From: Biscogniauxia marginata
Lineage: Eukaryota > Ascomycota > Sordariomycetes > Xylariales > Xylariaceae
Length of the DNA stretch: 64,000 bases
Reading direction: 5' to 3'
NCBI GenBank assembly: GCA_022695795.1
Contig: MU404091.1
Span: forward strand, 124,001-188,000
The position numbers and the translations under genes were made by a program. The notes under the pieces are model-generated. The model saw only the letters and a list, made by a program, of their open reading frames with translations. It made no database searches and was not told the origin of the DNA. This document shows positions 42,685-54,220 of this stretch, piece after piece (position 1 is the first letter of the stretch; every line of letters starts with the position of its first letter).

Positions 42685-42709
42685 GCCAATAGACGCGATG
42701 TCTATTGGC
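42685..42709. repeat. Perfect 10-bp inverted repeat, 5-base loop
   Basis: GCCAATAGAC and GTCTATTGGC flank GCGAT. The left arm contains CCAAT and the right arm ATTGG, the CCAAT-box core on both strands. It may be a structured element or a paired CCAAT site; it is not near either annotated start. Confidence 0.75.
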
Positions 42710-43836
42710 TAACGTGATTTTGCATATCTCTCGTAGTTTCAACTGAAGGAAGCTCCTTGTGCTACTACTTAGTTACCTAGGTAGGTAGAATTTCATTGTT
42801 TTCGAGGTGGGTAACCCAAGAAAGGCCCAAGAAACAACCAAGAAACACCCCAGAGCCAAGAGCCCCAGCTCAGAACTTTAATTTACGTAACACTTTGATG
42901 TTGAAAGAGCCGCAAAAACCACTTCACTTGATCAAGATCATTAAGACGGACCGGTCGTGATTTCGTCTCCTTAGCAGAAATGGAACGTTGAAGCGGTTAT
43001 TGTGAGCCTCCATTTTTGTTGCTGACGATGTTCGCGACCGAGGAATATCGAGTGGAGAGAGCTCTTGTTACGCGGAGAGGTTTCGACCTATTCTGATAAT
43101 GGGAAGACAGGTCTTTTTTTCTTCTTCGGAGTGTTTTTTTTTTTTTGGTGTGACGTTGTTGGTCCACAGAGAAATATGTACATATTGTATCTCGTAAGGG
43201 GGTTCCATTCTAAATCCAGGGGGGAGGGGGGAAGGAGAAACAAAGGTAGTAACATGCAAGTGCGTAACAGAATTATGTGTCACCAGGATTACCTGAGGTA
43301 AGAGGTTAGCTAGCTTATGTCCTTATCCGGGAGAAGAAATGCGCTTGGCCAAGATGAGAAGTTTCACCGGCGAGGCGAAAAAAGACAAAGAAACAAGCGC
43401 ATGTTGCATTCCAGCATTGACGCGGCCGCGCGTACGTGCCCCTTGTCTCAGACGGTTGACGCCACGTGCAGCTATCAAGTTCGTAGGTATGGCAACCTAT
43501 ACCCATCTATGCTCACATGGCACACACATGCCACCATCACCACTATTACCACGACGGACATAGGGCGACGGCGAGTCCTGGAGGTGCGGATACTTTAGGT
43601 TGGCAGGGCTAGAGCTGATACGTGCGTGAGAAGACCGCGCGATAGGGATTTCTATCTAGCTGGTTACTAGTTCGTTCGACGAAAGAAAGTCCTCCAAGAA
43701 GCGGCTGCGAAGCTGAGAAGATGGAGAGGGACTTTCAGGTGACCTTGCGCCTGAAGGATTTCAAATCTTCTTCTCCTCACCCGACTTGACTTGCATCCTG
43801 ATTGGCGCGAGGCAATTTAACTGCCTACCTAGTTAC

Positions 43837-43873
43837 TGTATGTATATAGGTATGTATGTACGTATGTATATAC
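43837..43873. repeat. TATG/TATA microsatellite
   Basis: Degenerate TATG, TACG and TATA units in intergenic DNA. Confidence 0.85.
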
Positions 43874-44265
43874 CGTATCTATTAATTAGACCCGCATATT
43901 GGAGGTATGCATGTATGCACGATCATCCGTTAATAAGAAGCTCGGTCGCTGCTTAGGGACTCGCTCTTCTCGGTCGCGTGTGAACGGGTGATGAATGAGA
44001 CGTTCTTCTAATACCGTAGTTAAAGGTCTTGGCGATCCAGGGCCCATCACTTCTGCAACGTGGTATGGAACCGGCTGCGTACCTAGTTATTGTAGTTCTC
44101 GCCTACCTAGCTTTCAATGATGGAGTAATAAGAAAAACCGGGAAGTGGGTGTTACGTGAGGCGCAAAAGAAGTTTAATAGGTGGGCAATTGTAAGAGACA
44201 GAGAGAGAGTGTGTGTATCTGCCTGTCTGTATATGTGTATGATCTGTCGCGACAAGCCTCTCCAC

Positions 44266-44293
44266 GAAGAAGGAGAAGGAGAAGGAGAAGAAG
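44266..44293. repeat. GAAGGA purine repeat
   Basis: Tandem GAAGGA units forming a pure purine run ending AAGAAG. Confidence 0.85.
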
Positions 44294-45858
44294 CACGTGA
44301 GATGCTACCCACCTCCAAAAGTCCTACTCCAAGCCATTTGATATCCACCTCCCTAGATAGTACATGAGGCACCCCAAGCTCGGGTCGACGCATGACAGAG
44401 GCGAAGGGGGGCGGACTTTCCCGTGGGATCTATTTGTCTTTTATTCGGTTTTCTTTTTTCTCTAACGAACGAATAATAATCAAATCGCCATGTGTAAGAA
44501 GTTCAGCTCTCGGTGAGATGAACTGTCTAGTCCCAGCTGTGTTAGGTATATGTATGACATACATATAACACCTAAAGGCGGTAGGCGGCCTACCTTCCCG
44601 ATTCGGTCGTCTTATCAGCTTGGCTAATAGCACTAGTATGTAGGATAGTAGCTTGTTTTTTACACGGTAGAGTTTCCCTGGGAAGGGGGGGTTGAGGTTC
44701 AGCACTGATGGGAGAGCTAATAATGGGTATGGCCGAGGACCACCGCTTCCACCAGTCAGGGCTCGAGGAAACGAAGTCTATCTGGACAAGAGCCCCGGGG
44801 CTATGGCTAGGGCGACCCTCGAGTTAACATGACTTATTTTTTCATTGGATAAGCCCGTATATTGGCTCCTCCCCCGCGCCCCCCTAAGCGTTGCGGCCTA
44901 TGCGATAGGGGAGCCCGACCGGGGGGGTTACCTGGCTTGTACTTTTTTTGCAGCGTACCTAGCAGCCTAGATAGGGAAAGGGGCCAAGATTGGCCAAGAC
45001 AGGTAAGAAAACTCAAAAGTCTCTTTGTCTGAGCTTAGCCCGTGTTCTAGAATACCAGGAATTGCCCCCTAGCAATCCCTCGTTATCTGCAGATCCATCT
45101 CGTCAATCCGCCTCATTACCTAAGGTAAGATGGATAGGTGACGCCGAACATCGTGCGACGAGGTAACTGAACACATGTACGTGTGTACCATGAATATGTA
45201 GCTGTTCACATATGCTGTCTTCCGCGTGAGGTGCAAGTAAAAGAAGAAGAGGAGATCATGCTCAGGCAATAATATTCCTAGTTATATCTATGCCCAGTAT
45301 GTATATCTGTATGGGGGGTTTGATCTACGTCGTGCTGATAACGAAAGTCGAGAAATGACGATGGCCTTACGGGTTTATGAAATACAGCCAAGACATGGAA
45401 GGGTATTCGTTCGCTACATGTAGGTACATGTACCTGGTCGATCTGGAACTTAGCCGGATAAGTAATGGATTGGCTTCTCTGCCTCCATGTTACTCCTTAC
45501 CTGCTTAGCATTGAACTACATGCCGCAAGTACAGATTACTATCTATTGGGTGTTAGTGCAGTACCCCCCTGGCGGTTTCCCGTCGAGGAATTTGTATTGT
45601 TTGTACCTACCCGAGCGTGTCAAGAAAAGTACATGTATCTCTTGTGTTACCCAGATAAGGGTAGTTGCGCCTGTGAAAAGACTTTGTATATATCTCTGGG
45701 CACAGCTCCTTCCACCCCTCGCGTCTTTGTTTCACGACTTTTATTTTCCCCCTTCCTGTCCCCCTTTTTAATATTCCAACCCTTTCCTGCTTCCGTTCGG
45801 TACCCTGTATCCTTTCTACACCACACCGCAGGGGAAGGGAGATAGAGTTGTGTTCACC

Positions 45859-47826
45859 ATGTCCGACTCCGACAAGCACGAGAAGGAGCCCACGGTCAAT
45901 CCGCGGGTCTACGCCCCCGATGGAGCCGATACGGAGGTCGGCATCGTCCACAAGGGTGCCGCCCTAAAAACCGACTTGAAGGGCCGTCATATGCAGATGA
46001 TCGCAATTGGTACGCCTGTGGATTACACTCGACGCCCTGTGTGTATGCTATCTCTCGCTAACCAGTCTGTCATTGATTAGGTGGTGCTATTGGAGCTGGT
46101 CTGTTCATTGGATCTGGTAGTGCTCTGTACAAGGGCGGCCCTGCTGCGTTGGTATGTGCGGATGAATCCCCGGGTCGCGAAAATACCGTGTCTTCGGGAA
46201 GCTAACGGCTTCGCTTCTAGATCATCGGCTACCTAATCGTCGGTGTCATGTTGCTGTTCACCATGCAGGCCCTTGCTGAATTGGCCGTCATGTACCCCGT
46301 CAATGGTGCCTTCTATACCTATGTCGTCCGATTTGTCGACCCTTCATGGTAGGTTACATGTCTTCCATACTTAACTACTACGTACGGGATATAGGAGGTA
46401 TTAACATGTCTCACCGAAATAGGGGTTTCGCTATGGGTTGGGATTACGCTATCGCCTGGTTAACTGTCTTACCCTTCGAGCTCATCGCCGCCAGTATCAC
46501 GATTCAATTTTGGAGAACCGACATCAGCGTTGCCGTTTGGGTCACTGTATTCTTGGTCATACTCTGTGTGATCCAGATCTTCGGTGTCCGAGGCTATGGT
46601 GAAGGTAAGAGTTCAGGTGATGTACGGTATGCGAATAATTTGCTAATTATCTACAGTTGAATTCGTTCTCAGCATGATCAAGATTGCTGCTTGCACTGGC
46701 TTCATCATTCTCGGCATTGTCATTAACTGCGGCGGTGTCGGCGACAGAGGATACCTTGGCGCTCTGTACTGGTACGACCCTGGTGCGTTCCAGCACGGCT
46801 TCAACGGCTTTGCGGGCGTTTTCGTCGTGGCCGCATTTGCCTTCGGCGGTACAGAGTTGGTTGGCCTTGCGGCCGCTGAGTCCTCCAACCCGAGACGTGC
46901 GATCCCCATGGCTGCCAAGCAGGTCTTCTTCCGAATCTTTTTCTTCTATATCGTAAACTTGTTTATTCTCGGCCTCATTCTCCCGTCGACCGATGAGCGT
47001 CTGGTGAATGCCTCGGGGGCTAACTCGCGGTACTCACCTTTCGTGCTCGCCATCCAGGATGCAGGCATTGCGGTGCTTCCCTCCATTTTCAATGCCGTCA
47101 TTACTGTATCCGTCATTAGTGTCGCCAATTCGTGTACGTTCGGTTCCACACGTACGATGCAAGCCATGGCCGAGCGTGGAATGGCTCCCAAGTTCCTCTC
47201 ATACGTCGATAAGGCGGGTCGGCCTCTATGGTGCATCATGATCCAGCTAGCCTTTGGTCTACTGGGATACATCGGTGTAGCTGAGGGTGGCTTGACTGCC
47301 TTCGACTGGCTGCTTGCTCTTTCGGGCCTCTCCTACTTCTTCGTCTGGGGATCCTGCTGCTTAGCTCACATCCGCTTCCGGCTGGCATGGAATAAGCAAG
47401 GTCGTAGTATGAAGGAGATCCCCTACAAGACTCCCTTGGGAATATGGGGTAGCGCTATAGGCCTCTTCCTCAACTGTGTTTGTCTGATCGCAACCTTCTA
47501 TAATGCCCTCTACGTAAGTCATTTCTACCCCACCGTATTGAACAGTTTGTTGAGAAAATGGCTAATGTGGATGGATCCTATAGCCCGATCCAAACGCCAC
47601 CCCTGACGCCGAGGCTTTCTTCAAGTCCTATCTCGCCGCACCAATCGTGCTCCTGCTTTATCTCTTCTGGAAGGTCTACACCAAGGACTGGAGCTCGTGG
47701 ATCAAGCTCAGCAACATCGACCTAGTATCTGGTTCTCGCCCGATGGAGATTACGGACGACGACATCGAGGAGGAGCCGAAGACGTGGGCGAACCTTCCGA
47801 TGCGTATCGTCAGGGCTCTATTCTAG
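45859..47826 (+). CDS. Amino-acid permease (APC superfamily, YAT type)
   Basis: Plasma-membrane proton-coupled amino-acid transporter of about 543 aa. Exons are 45859-46009, 46081-46151, 46221-46348, 46423-46604, 46657-47513 and 47584-47826; every junction is GT..AG and in phase. The cytosolic N-terminus ends LKGRHMQMIAIG, then the signature first membrane segment GGAIGAGLFIGSGSALYKGG at about 51-70. Conserved blocks ALAELAVMYPVNGAF, FAFGGTELVGLAAAESSNP and IPYKTPLG follow, with about twelve hydrophobic segments and a charged tail (ITDDDIEEEPKTW). The ATG at 45859 lies after a pyrimidine-rich leader. Substrate range (general or specific) cannot be read from the sequence. Family call is firm. 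Confidence 0.94.
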
Positions 47827-49297
47827 CCGGCGATCATAGGTGAGGAAGGATTTGAAGGTCTTCTGTTGACGATGTCTTACGGGCCACGGAATACGGCCGA
47901 GATGATATATGATTGAGAGCTTTTATAGTGAGCTTTACTGATTTTTCTGTACATTTTATTACCTTTGTCGGTAATGGTTGTCTCCCTACTTGCATAGTCG
48001 AAGCAAAACCCCGGTCCATAGAAAGATATCCTGAAAGTTTTTTGAGTTCTTAAATCTTCTGAAAGCGAATCATGAACGTCTTACCTGCCGATGTATATTG
48101 GTAGAGATTGGAATATTATTTCTACTTTTGGTTTGCGAACCCCCCATCATAAAGACCACTTCCTCTTGGCTTCGCTCCTTCACTCCTTCAAATTCTTACA
48201 TCTCCTTCCTTTCGCTTACACTGGAGATAGAAGGTTAGGGAGGGTAGAATAAGACGGATAAAAAAATTAGGAAGGAACATCATTATAGGTGCTCCAGCCA
48301 CCGGACGACGATTGTCGCCTGGAGGGATACTACAATGAATCCAAAAAAGGGGGCAGATGTCTACCGTCCTAGAAGACGCAACTACAGTCAGCTCTCATTC
48401 AGCCGTACATATCTGTTCCGTTCGAGGTTCGCTACGGGCAAGTGTCCAGACAGCACCGGTAGGGCCTCGGGAAAGAAGATATCGATGGACAACTCTGGGC
48501 AGCATACATCTTCATGATGGGTGACCTAGGTCGCACTCGCCCGGGGACTACCACCACCACTACCACCACCACTATTGCTACTTACTATCTTGGGGGGACT
48601 GCTTATATGACGGAGAAGGCGGGCGTCTAGCTAGTTAGTTTAGTAGGTATCTGGGTAAAAGTGGTAATGTTCATCGATAAACGGGACGAATGATGGATTC
48701 AGTGTAGAAAAAAAAAAAGGGGGTTCAATAAAAGACGTGCTTAGAGAGGACAAGACAATGTTTTCTTGTTTCTCTATAAACTAGGCAATTCTAGGTGGAA
48801 CATTTCTCGATATGTATAGGCTCTATAACCCCCTCGTAGTAATTCTAAAATGCAATCGAAGTAATACATAAGTGGATAGCGATCCCCGACATTTATGTTT
48901 TTTATGCTATAAACCCCGTAAACAGCCAGCATCTTAGGATTCGTATGTTGAATCTTGATATGTTTGTCGTTTTGTCTTTTTTTTTTATATACTTGGTTTT
49001 TTTCTCTCGTCTTCTTTTCAATAAAAAAAGGAATATCGACCATCCAAATGCTTTGTTATATAAATGTTAACTGATCCTTTAGCAGCATTATTCAAGGGTG
49101 CCTGTCTGTAAAACGCCGTTTCCACTTTCTACGTTTGTAGGCATTGTTTGCCCACTTTCTACCTATGTGCCATAAACCCCCCTCCCCTCCCGGGACTCTT
49201 CTGATGATTTTCATCGAGGAAAATGCGCCTACTTATCATATGTTCGAGAGTGTGCTCGCCTCAAGCGAACATGGCTAAATAAGACTCACTCTTCTGT
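47827..49297. other. Intergenic region, permease to kinase (tail to tail)
   Basis: Both flanking genes end here. It contains an ACC triplet repeat (48548-48573), an ACCTAGGT palindrome (48524-48531), A/T runs near 48708-48718 and 48979-48989, and probable 3'UTRs. A 60-codon frame at 48335-48517 begins with ATG in the sequence, but its peptide shows no motif. No gene called. Confidence 0.6.
48548..48573. repeat. ACC triplet repeat
   Basis: ACC units with two ACT interruptions between the permease and kinase genes. Confidence 0.85.
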
Positions 49298-52200
49298 CTA
49301 GCGCCCTCCTTTCCGGTCCGCCTCAGCATCGATGTCGCGCTCGACCATCTCTATGGCGCCCAGGCTGGGAAATCTTTTGCTAAAGTCACTGATGTAGTCC
49401 TCCTTCTGCTCGAAAGTCATGTCTAGCACAGGACGTCCCGGTAAATCTACACCTACCAGCAGGTCAGACGAGGAACTTGGTCCCGATGACCGTTGCTGCT
49501 TTGGCGGTGACCTTGCCCGGCTGCTCCCGGTCGGAATGTTGTTTAGATGCGTGGGTTTGGGCGCGGGATTCGGTTTCGAGGGGGGTACCGGTCGGTTTGA
49601 TGAGACCGGATCAGCCACTTGGCCAACAGGTCGTCCACGTGCAAGCGATTCGGAGGTTGCGATTGGCTTCAGTGGTGCGGCTGGTCTAGAGCCGGTAGGT
49701 TTACGAGGAACCTCAGGGGCCTGCTTTTCCACACGGGTTTGCGCTGTCGCTTCGTCCGAAAACTTGCCATATCCCGTTGCAGTGCGTTGAACCTGCTGAG
49801 AGGACTTCTGGGACTCATCTAGTAAGTTCTGCACCCTGTTCTGTATGCTCACAGCCCGGGACACACCACCGATGCTCTTCGGTAACAGAGCCGATCCGCC
49901 CGAGTCTCGCTCCGCCATTCGTTGTCTGTACTCGGCCGCCGCTGCCTCGACTCGTCGCTCTTCTTCCGCGGCACTCTGTGCCTCCAGCTCTCGGCGCATC
50001 TCTGGAGTCATTTCGGGCTCCCCGGGAATATGGCCGTCATCACTGCGGCCATCGGTGGCCTCTGAACCCGCAATCGGAGTTAGATCATGACGTTCCATGT
50101 CCTTGAGAGGAGACGGTGTTCGCGCGCTTGATCCCGTGCTACCCTCGAAACGCTTAAAGGCGTCACCAAATTTCCCAGCCAGGATATTCTTAGTGCCCGA
50201 TAATGAACTTAGGCTAGAGCGTTTCGCATGATGCTTAGCAGCCTTGTCTTTCTTCTTTCCGTCGGAGTCCTCCATTGATCGGAGGAAATCCACATTCGAT
50301 TCGATCGCAGTTTCGTCCAATGGGTCAATCGATATGGAACCCACCTTTTCTGGGAACTTCGACGATGGGAGACCAGGAGAACGTAACGGCCTAGGAGCCG
50401 CCTCACGTTCGCGAAGGTAATCCATGCTTGATTCTAGATATGTGCTGGTTGGTCTAGGACGCCCAGATGACGACCTGGCCAACGGCTCATGGTATTCAAG
50501 ACTTGGTCGGGCACCTTCTAGAGATGGTCTCGATGATGATGTATGCCTGCCATGCCCGGGCTGTGGCTGTGGCTGTGGCTGTGGCTGTGCCAGGGGGACT
50601 CGCGAACTTGGTGACGGTCCGGTTAACTGGATTGGATCTGGTCGCTGTTGGCTGAGACCGACCGTATCATGCGATCGCGGCGGCACGCTTGGAGAGCGAT
50701 ACTGATCGGCTGGGGGGAATCGGTGGATCGGGGGGAAGTCGCGAAGTTGCCGTTCTGGTGGAGGAGTACCTGTCATCGTCCCAGTTGAAACCATAACAGG
50801 CCTTCTCGTGGCTTCTTGGCTAGACTGTGATGGAGGGGATGCAATGGCCTGAAGCTCGGGATTGCTGGATATAATAGCCGAAGCACGACTCATCTCGGAG
50901 GACGGCTTCGAAGGCGCGGGCGTAGACTTATGGACGGAAGCGGGTGGCAGTGATGGTCTTTGCAATTCTGCTGTGACCGCCGGAGACTTCACGCGGCTGA
51001 GATCTGCGGACTGTCTCTGGCCTGGAGGTGCTGGTGATGGCTTGGTTTGAGCCCTGACAAAGGCATCGTCTACTAGCGGGTTTGTGACTTGTTGGCCAAG
51101 CTGCTTGTGCAATTCAGGGACGGCCGGTGAAGTTGGACTATCAAAGTCAAACTTGGCACCCTGGTCAAGAAGCAAAGAGAACTGGTCGAGAGTTGGGAAC
51201 CTCGAAGAGAGCTCGTCTCCTTTTGCCCCTGATTTAGAATCTAGAGCGGCGAAGGGGTCACCATTTGTCACCCTCATAGGAGATGGGCTCGGTTTCGGTG
51301 CGTGTGAGGAAGCAGCCTGGCTAGAAACTGCTGGTCTGCCACGTCGCATGGGCGCAATATCTGGGATCGCCTGACTCTGTTGCTGTGGAGGCGGAGAGTA
51401 AACTGCGCCTATACCTGGTGTGCTTCTACCTGTTTGGTCTGTATTGGATTGTTTCTCGGTGCGCCTTGGCTCGGACTGTGCGCGTTCCGCATATATCTGG
51501 AGTACTGTTAGTAGGCTGCTGAACTTGCTATGTCCGGGTCTTAACATACATCATGTATGGGCACTTCCCGGCCCTGCATTAAGCAGCTTTCTCGTAGTAC
51601 TTGGTAGATATTTGGTCTGGATCTTAGGTTTTCCCGGAGCATGGATGCTTTACGACGTTAGCACACAAAATAACCTGTCAGCGATGACAGCCAGAAACTC
51701 ACCGATTAGTTGTTTCAATCTATCAGAGAATACCGGATAACTAGGAAACCTGTAGCTCGCGTTTAAAATGGCGAGCTGCCCTTGATCTTCAAAGGGGGTA
51801 GTATAATAGCAGAGCTTGTAGAGCAGCACACCCAGGGCCCAAATGTCTGACTTCTCATCTATCGGTTGTTTTCGATATACATCAATCATCTCGGGGCTCC
51901 TGTATTGCATAGTCGTATGCCTCTGGATATCTTCATCCAACAACCGGCATTCGACCACAGTCTGGGGTGCTGGTTTCGGCGGCGCTGCTGAGCCAAAATC
52001 ACATAGCTTAAACTTCCTTTTCGAACCATGTAAGGTGATAAGGACATTTTCGACTTTGAGGTCTCGGTGTAGTAACGGCGGCTTGAGGTAATGCATACAG
52101 GCGACGCCTTCGGCAATGTCAGAGAAGATGTTGAGGATCTCGGGTTCGGTTAAGCGGTGTTGCAGTCGGGTGTTCATGAAGTCGATTAAGCCTCCCCCGT

Positions 52201-52627
52201 TGCAATACTCCATCAGCAGGAAGACTTCATAGCCACCCCCCTTGCGTTCGGACGCGTGTGAATCGATATATGTGACTATTGGTCGGTGTCCCTTCAACCG
52301 CTTCATGGTCTCGACTTCGGTCCGCATCCCTCGCAGGGTCTCCTTGTCCGGCACGGCGACCCTCTTCAAGACAGCCTGGTCGGTTCCATCGACGGGCCGT
52401 GGAAGCGTCACAAGATACACATGTGCGAAGCCGCCCTCGGACAGGTACTTCTGGATCACTACCTTGTGGTCACCGACGTGGATCTTGGTGCCCGGAGCGA
52501 AGGTGCCAGCAGGGGCGGTCGGGGCCTGTATCTGCATGGGCATCTGTATGGGCATCTGGGCAGGCGCACCATATGCAACCTGCTGGCCTGGCCGGGCCAC
52601 GGGCGCGGTGTTGCTGTAGGAGGCCAT
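49298..52627 (-). CDS. ARK1: Ark/Prk/NAK-family serine/threonine kinase
   Basis: Kinase of the Ark1/Prk1/AAK1 family, which phosphorylates endocytic coat and actin-patch adaptors. Minus-strand exons are 52627-51703, 51647-51550 and 51496-49298, giving about 1073 aa. The kinase domain covers residues 45-340: Gly-rich LSEGGFAHVYLV, VLK Lys 88, HRDLKVEN with Asp 189, DFGSA at 210, and YRSPEMIDVYRKQPI. After the kinase lobe, RPNIYQVLRESCLMQGREVP and HDIYAERAQSE are family marks. The long tail is Pro/Ser/Gln-rich with a PQ repeat (50561-50590) and a conserved end (LDMTFEQKEDYISDF...RFPSLGAIE). ATG 52627 is used because the frame upstream offers only TTG. The second intron's acceptor (CGTAAAG) is weak but keeps the family motif in phase. 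Confidence 0.9.
50561..50590 (-). repeat. PQ-coding hexanucleotide repeat in the kinase tail
   Basis: About five tandem GGCTGT units on the plus strand encode alternating Gln-Pro on the minus strand within the disordered tail of the kinase. Confidence 0.85.
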
Positions 52628-53631
52628 GACACTGGTTCGAGGCAAGGCGGTCGTGGAGGCAGGAGGAGTGGGATCGGGTCGGAAGGAGGGTCGGAAGGAG
52701 GTGGACGACAGTTGGATGTCCTGTTATGGCATGGATGCGATCGGCGCTCTGCAGCTAGCTTGGGCACATAGCTGGAGGGCGATATCAGATGGTGCACTCG
52801 AACAGGTGCCCCAAACGGCGAGGTCGTAGCGCCCTGGTGTTGCTGGATGTTTCCTGGCTTAAAGGCAAGGCGACCGCGTTCTTGATGTAACTTGAACCAA
52901 TGCCACCTCGAACTGTCCCTAAACCCGGCTGATTGTCGGAGGATGGGGGGGAAATGGGGGAACAGGGGATGACGAGGCAGCGAGGGTCGGTGGTTTGTTC
53001 GCTTTTAGTTAGTGCTGGGCCCCATAATTAGAACATGACCCAATCTAAGACCACTAAAATGCACTACCTACCTCACTGTAAAGTACAATACACTAGGTGG
53101 CTTAGAACCCCTATTTACAAGTAATTCAAAGAGCTACTACATACCTATTAACCGTGTGTTCTACATACCTACTTATATTCCATATAAGCCACTTAAATAA
53201 GTGAGGTGCAAACACTTGTCCTCTTTATAGACTAATAAGTACCTTGGCAGTGACGAACTTCACTACTTGTCGCTATAACTATGTTTTCGTTCTTGTTCTT
53301 ATTCTTGTTAATTATGGCTGCTGTCCTTTGCTGTTTGATAAACGTTTAATAATTCAATTCTCTAACATTAGTGACATATTTAAGACTAGGAGATTATCAG
53401 TTGCTTGTCTTGCATTAAGCTGGCATATTCTTCTTTCACACGTCAGTTTAGTATCTCGAAAGAACTCCTGTTGTCTCCCTATGGATTACTTATTGAAAGC
53501 CTCTAACTAATGGAAGGTTGACAGCTAACATTCAAAGGGACAACTTCGGAGGCCCAAGCGCTTGGGTAATATCTACGACAATAGCGGATAATTTTTTAGT
53601 TCGTGACCCGATTCGGCCGACAAAGTGAATC
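52628..53631. promoter_or_regulatory. Kinase promoter region and tRNA upstream flank
   Basis: Contains G-rich sequence with GGTCGGAAGGAG repeated near 52675-52700, then AT-rich DNA with CTACCTA-type motifs near 53060-53240 and ordinary AT-rich flank up to the tRNA. Nothing else is recognised. Confidence 0.5.
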
Positions 53632-53717
53632 GGGCTTGTAGCTCAGGGGTAGAGCGCTCGCTTTGCATGCTTTACTATGATTGCGAGAGGTCTAGGGTTC
53701 AAATCCCTACTGGTCCA
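53632..53717 (+). tRNA. tRNA-Ala(UGC) with 14-nt intron
   Basis: The cloverleaf can be drawn fully. Acceptor GGGCTTG (53632-53638) pairs with CTGGTCC (53710-53716), discriminator A at 53717. It includes the G3:U70 wobble that marks alanine tRNAs (G at 53634, T at 53714). D stem is GCTC/GAGC, anticodon stem CTCGC (5357-61 of the local hundred) and GCGAG (53683-53687), and the T arm TAGGG TTCAAAT CCCTA. The anticodon TGC is at 53664-53666. A 14-base intron (53668-53681) follows position 37, the canonical site for nuclear tRNA introns. The mature length is 72 nt before CCA. One U:U mismatch in the acceptor stem is present. A poly-T terminator-like run (TTTTTTG) follows at about 53727. Confidence 0.95.
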
Positions 53718-54220
53718 ACTAAGCTTGTTTTTTGACTTGTAACATTCTGATATTCATTTTTAGTGGAATTCATCCTTTACAGCTGGTTCTTCACTCTCTT
53801 TTTTTTCTTCTTCTTTCTCTGTCTGTTCTTTGAGATCCTAAAATTTGACCGTCAAGACTATCCACCACTTTATTAACATGATAATAATAACTCGTAACAC
53901 TAGACATGCCATTTCTTAATAGATATACACACTCTGCTTTATAGCAAGATTGTTGGCACGCCTGAGCAATTACACTCGTCTATAACATTTACCTAGCACA
54001 GCCATAGTTCCGCCATAATAGCATTATACCCGCCGCCATTAAGGGCTAGCTTTGAGAAGGCAAGGCATTAAATCGTAATGTTTCTATTGAAGCACCTATT
54101 TACGATGTACACATACTGTCCAAAACTCCGAGATATGCCTATAAATTCCCAATACAACGTCAAGCAATGACCCGTCTGGAAACTATAACGGTTCTCCTTT
54201 TCATACAATCTTGTACACAC
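53718..54220. other. tRNA 3' flank and exchanger 3' flank
   Basis: A short T run just after the tRNA suits RNA polymerase III termination. The rest is AT-rich with a CT tract (53790-53830) and no recognisable gene; the last part is the 3'UTR side of the exchanger. Confidence 0.6.

Larger units (their letters stand above)
41369..45858. other. 4.5-kb intergenic region
   Basis: No gene is supported. It holds an ACCTAGGT palindrome (42775-42782), a perfect 10-bp stem with a 5-base loop (42685-42709), TATG repeats (43837-43873), GAAGGA repeats (44266-44293), poly-T near 43135 and a C/T-rich leader at 45700-45850 just before the permease. Short open frames here carry no motifs. Confidence 0.6.
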
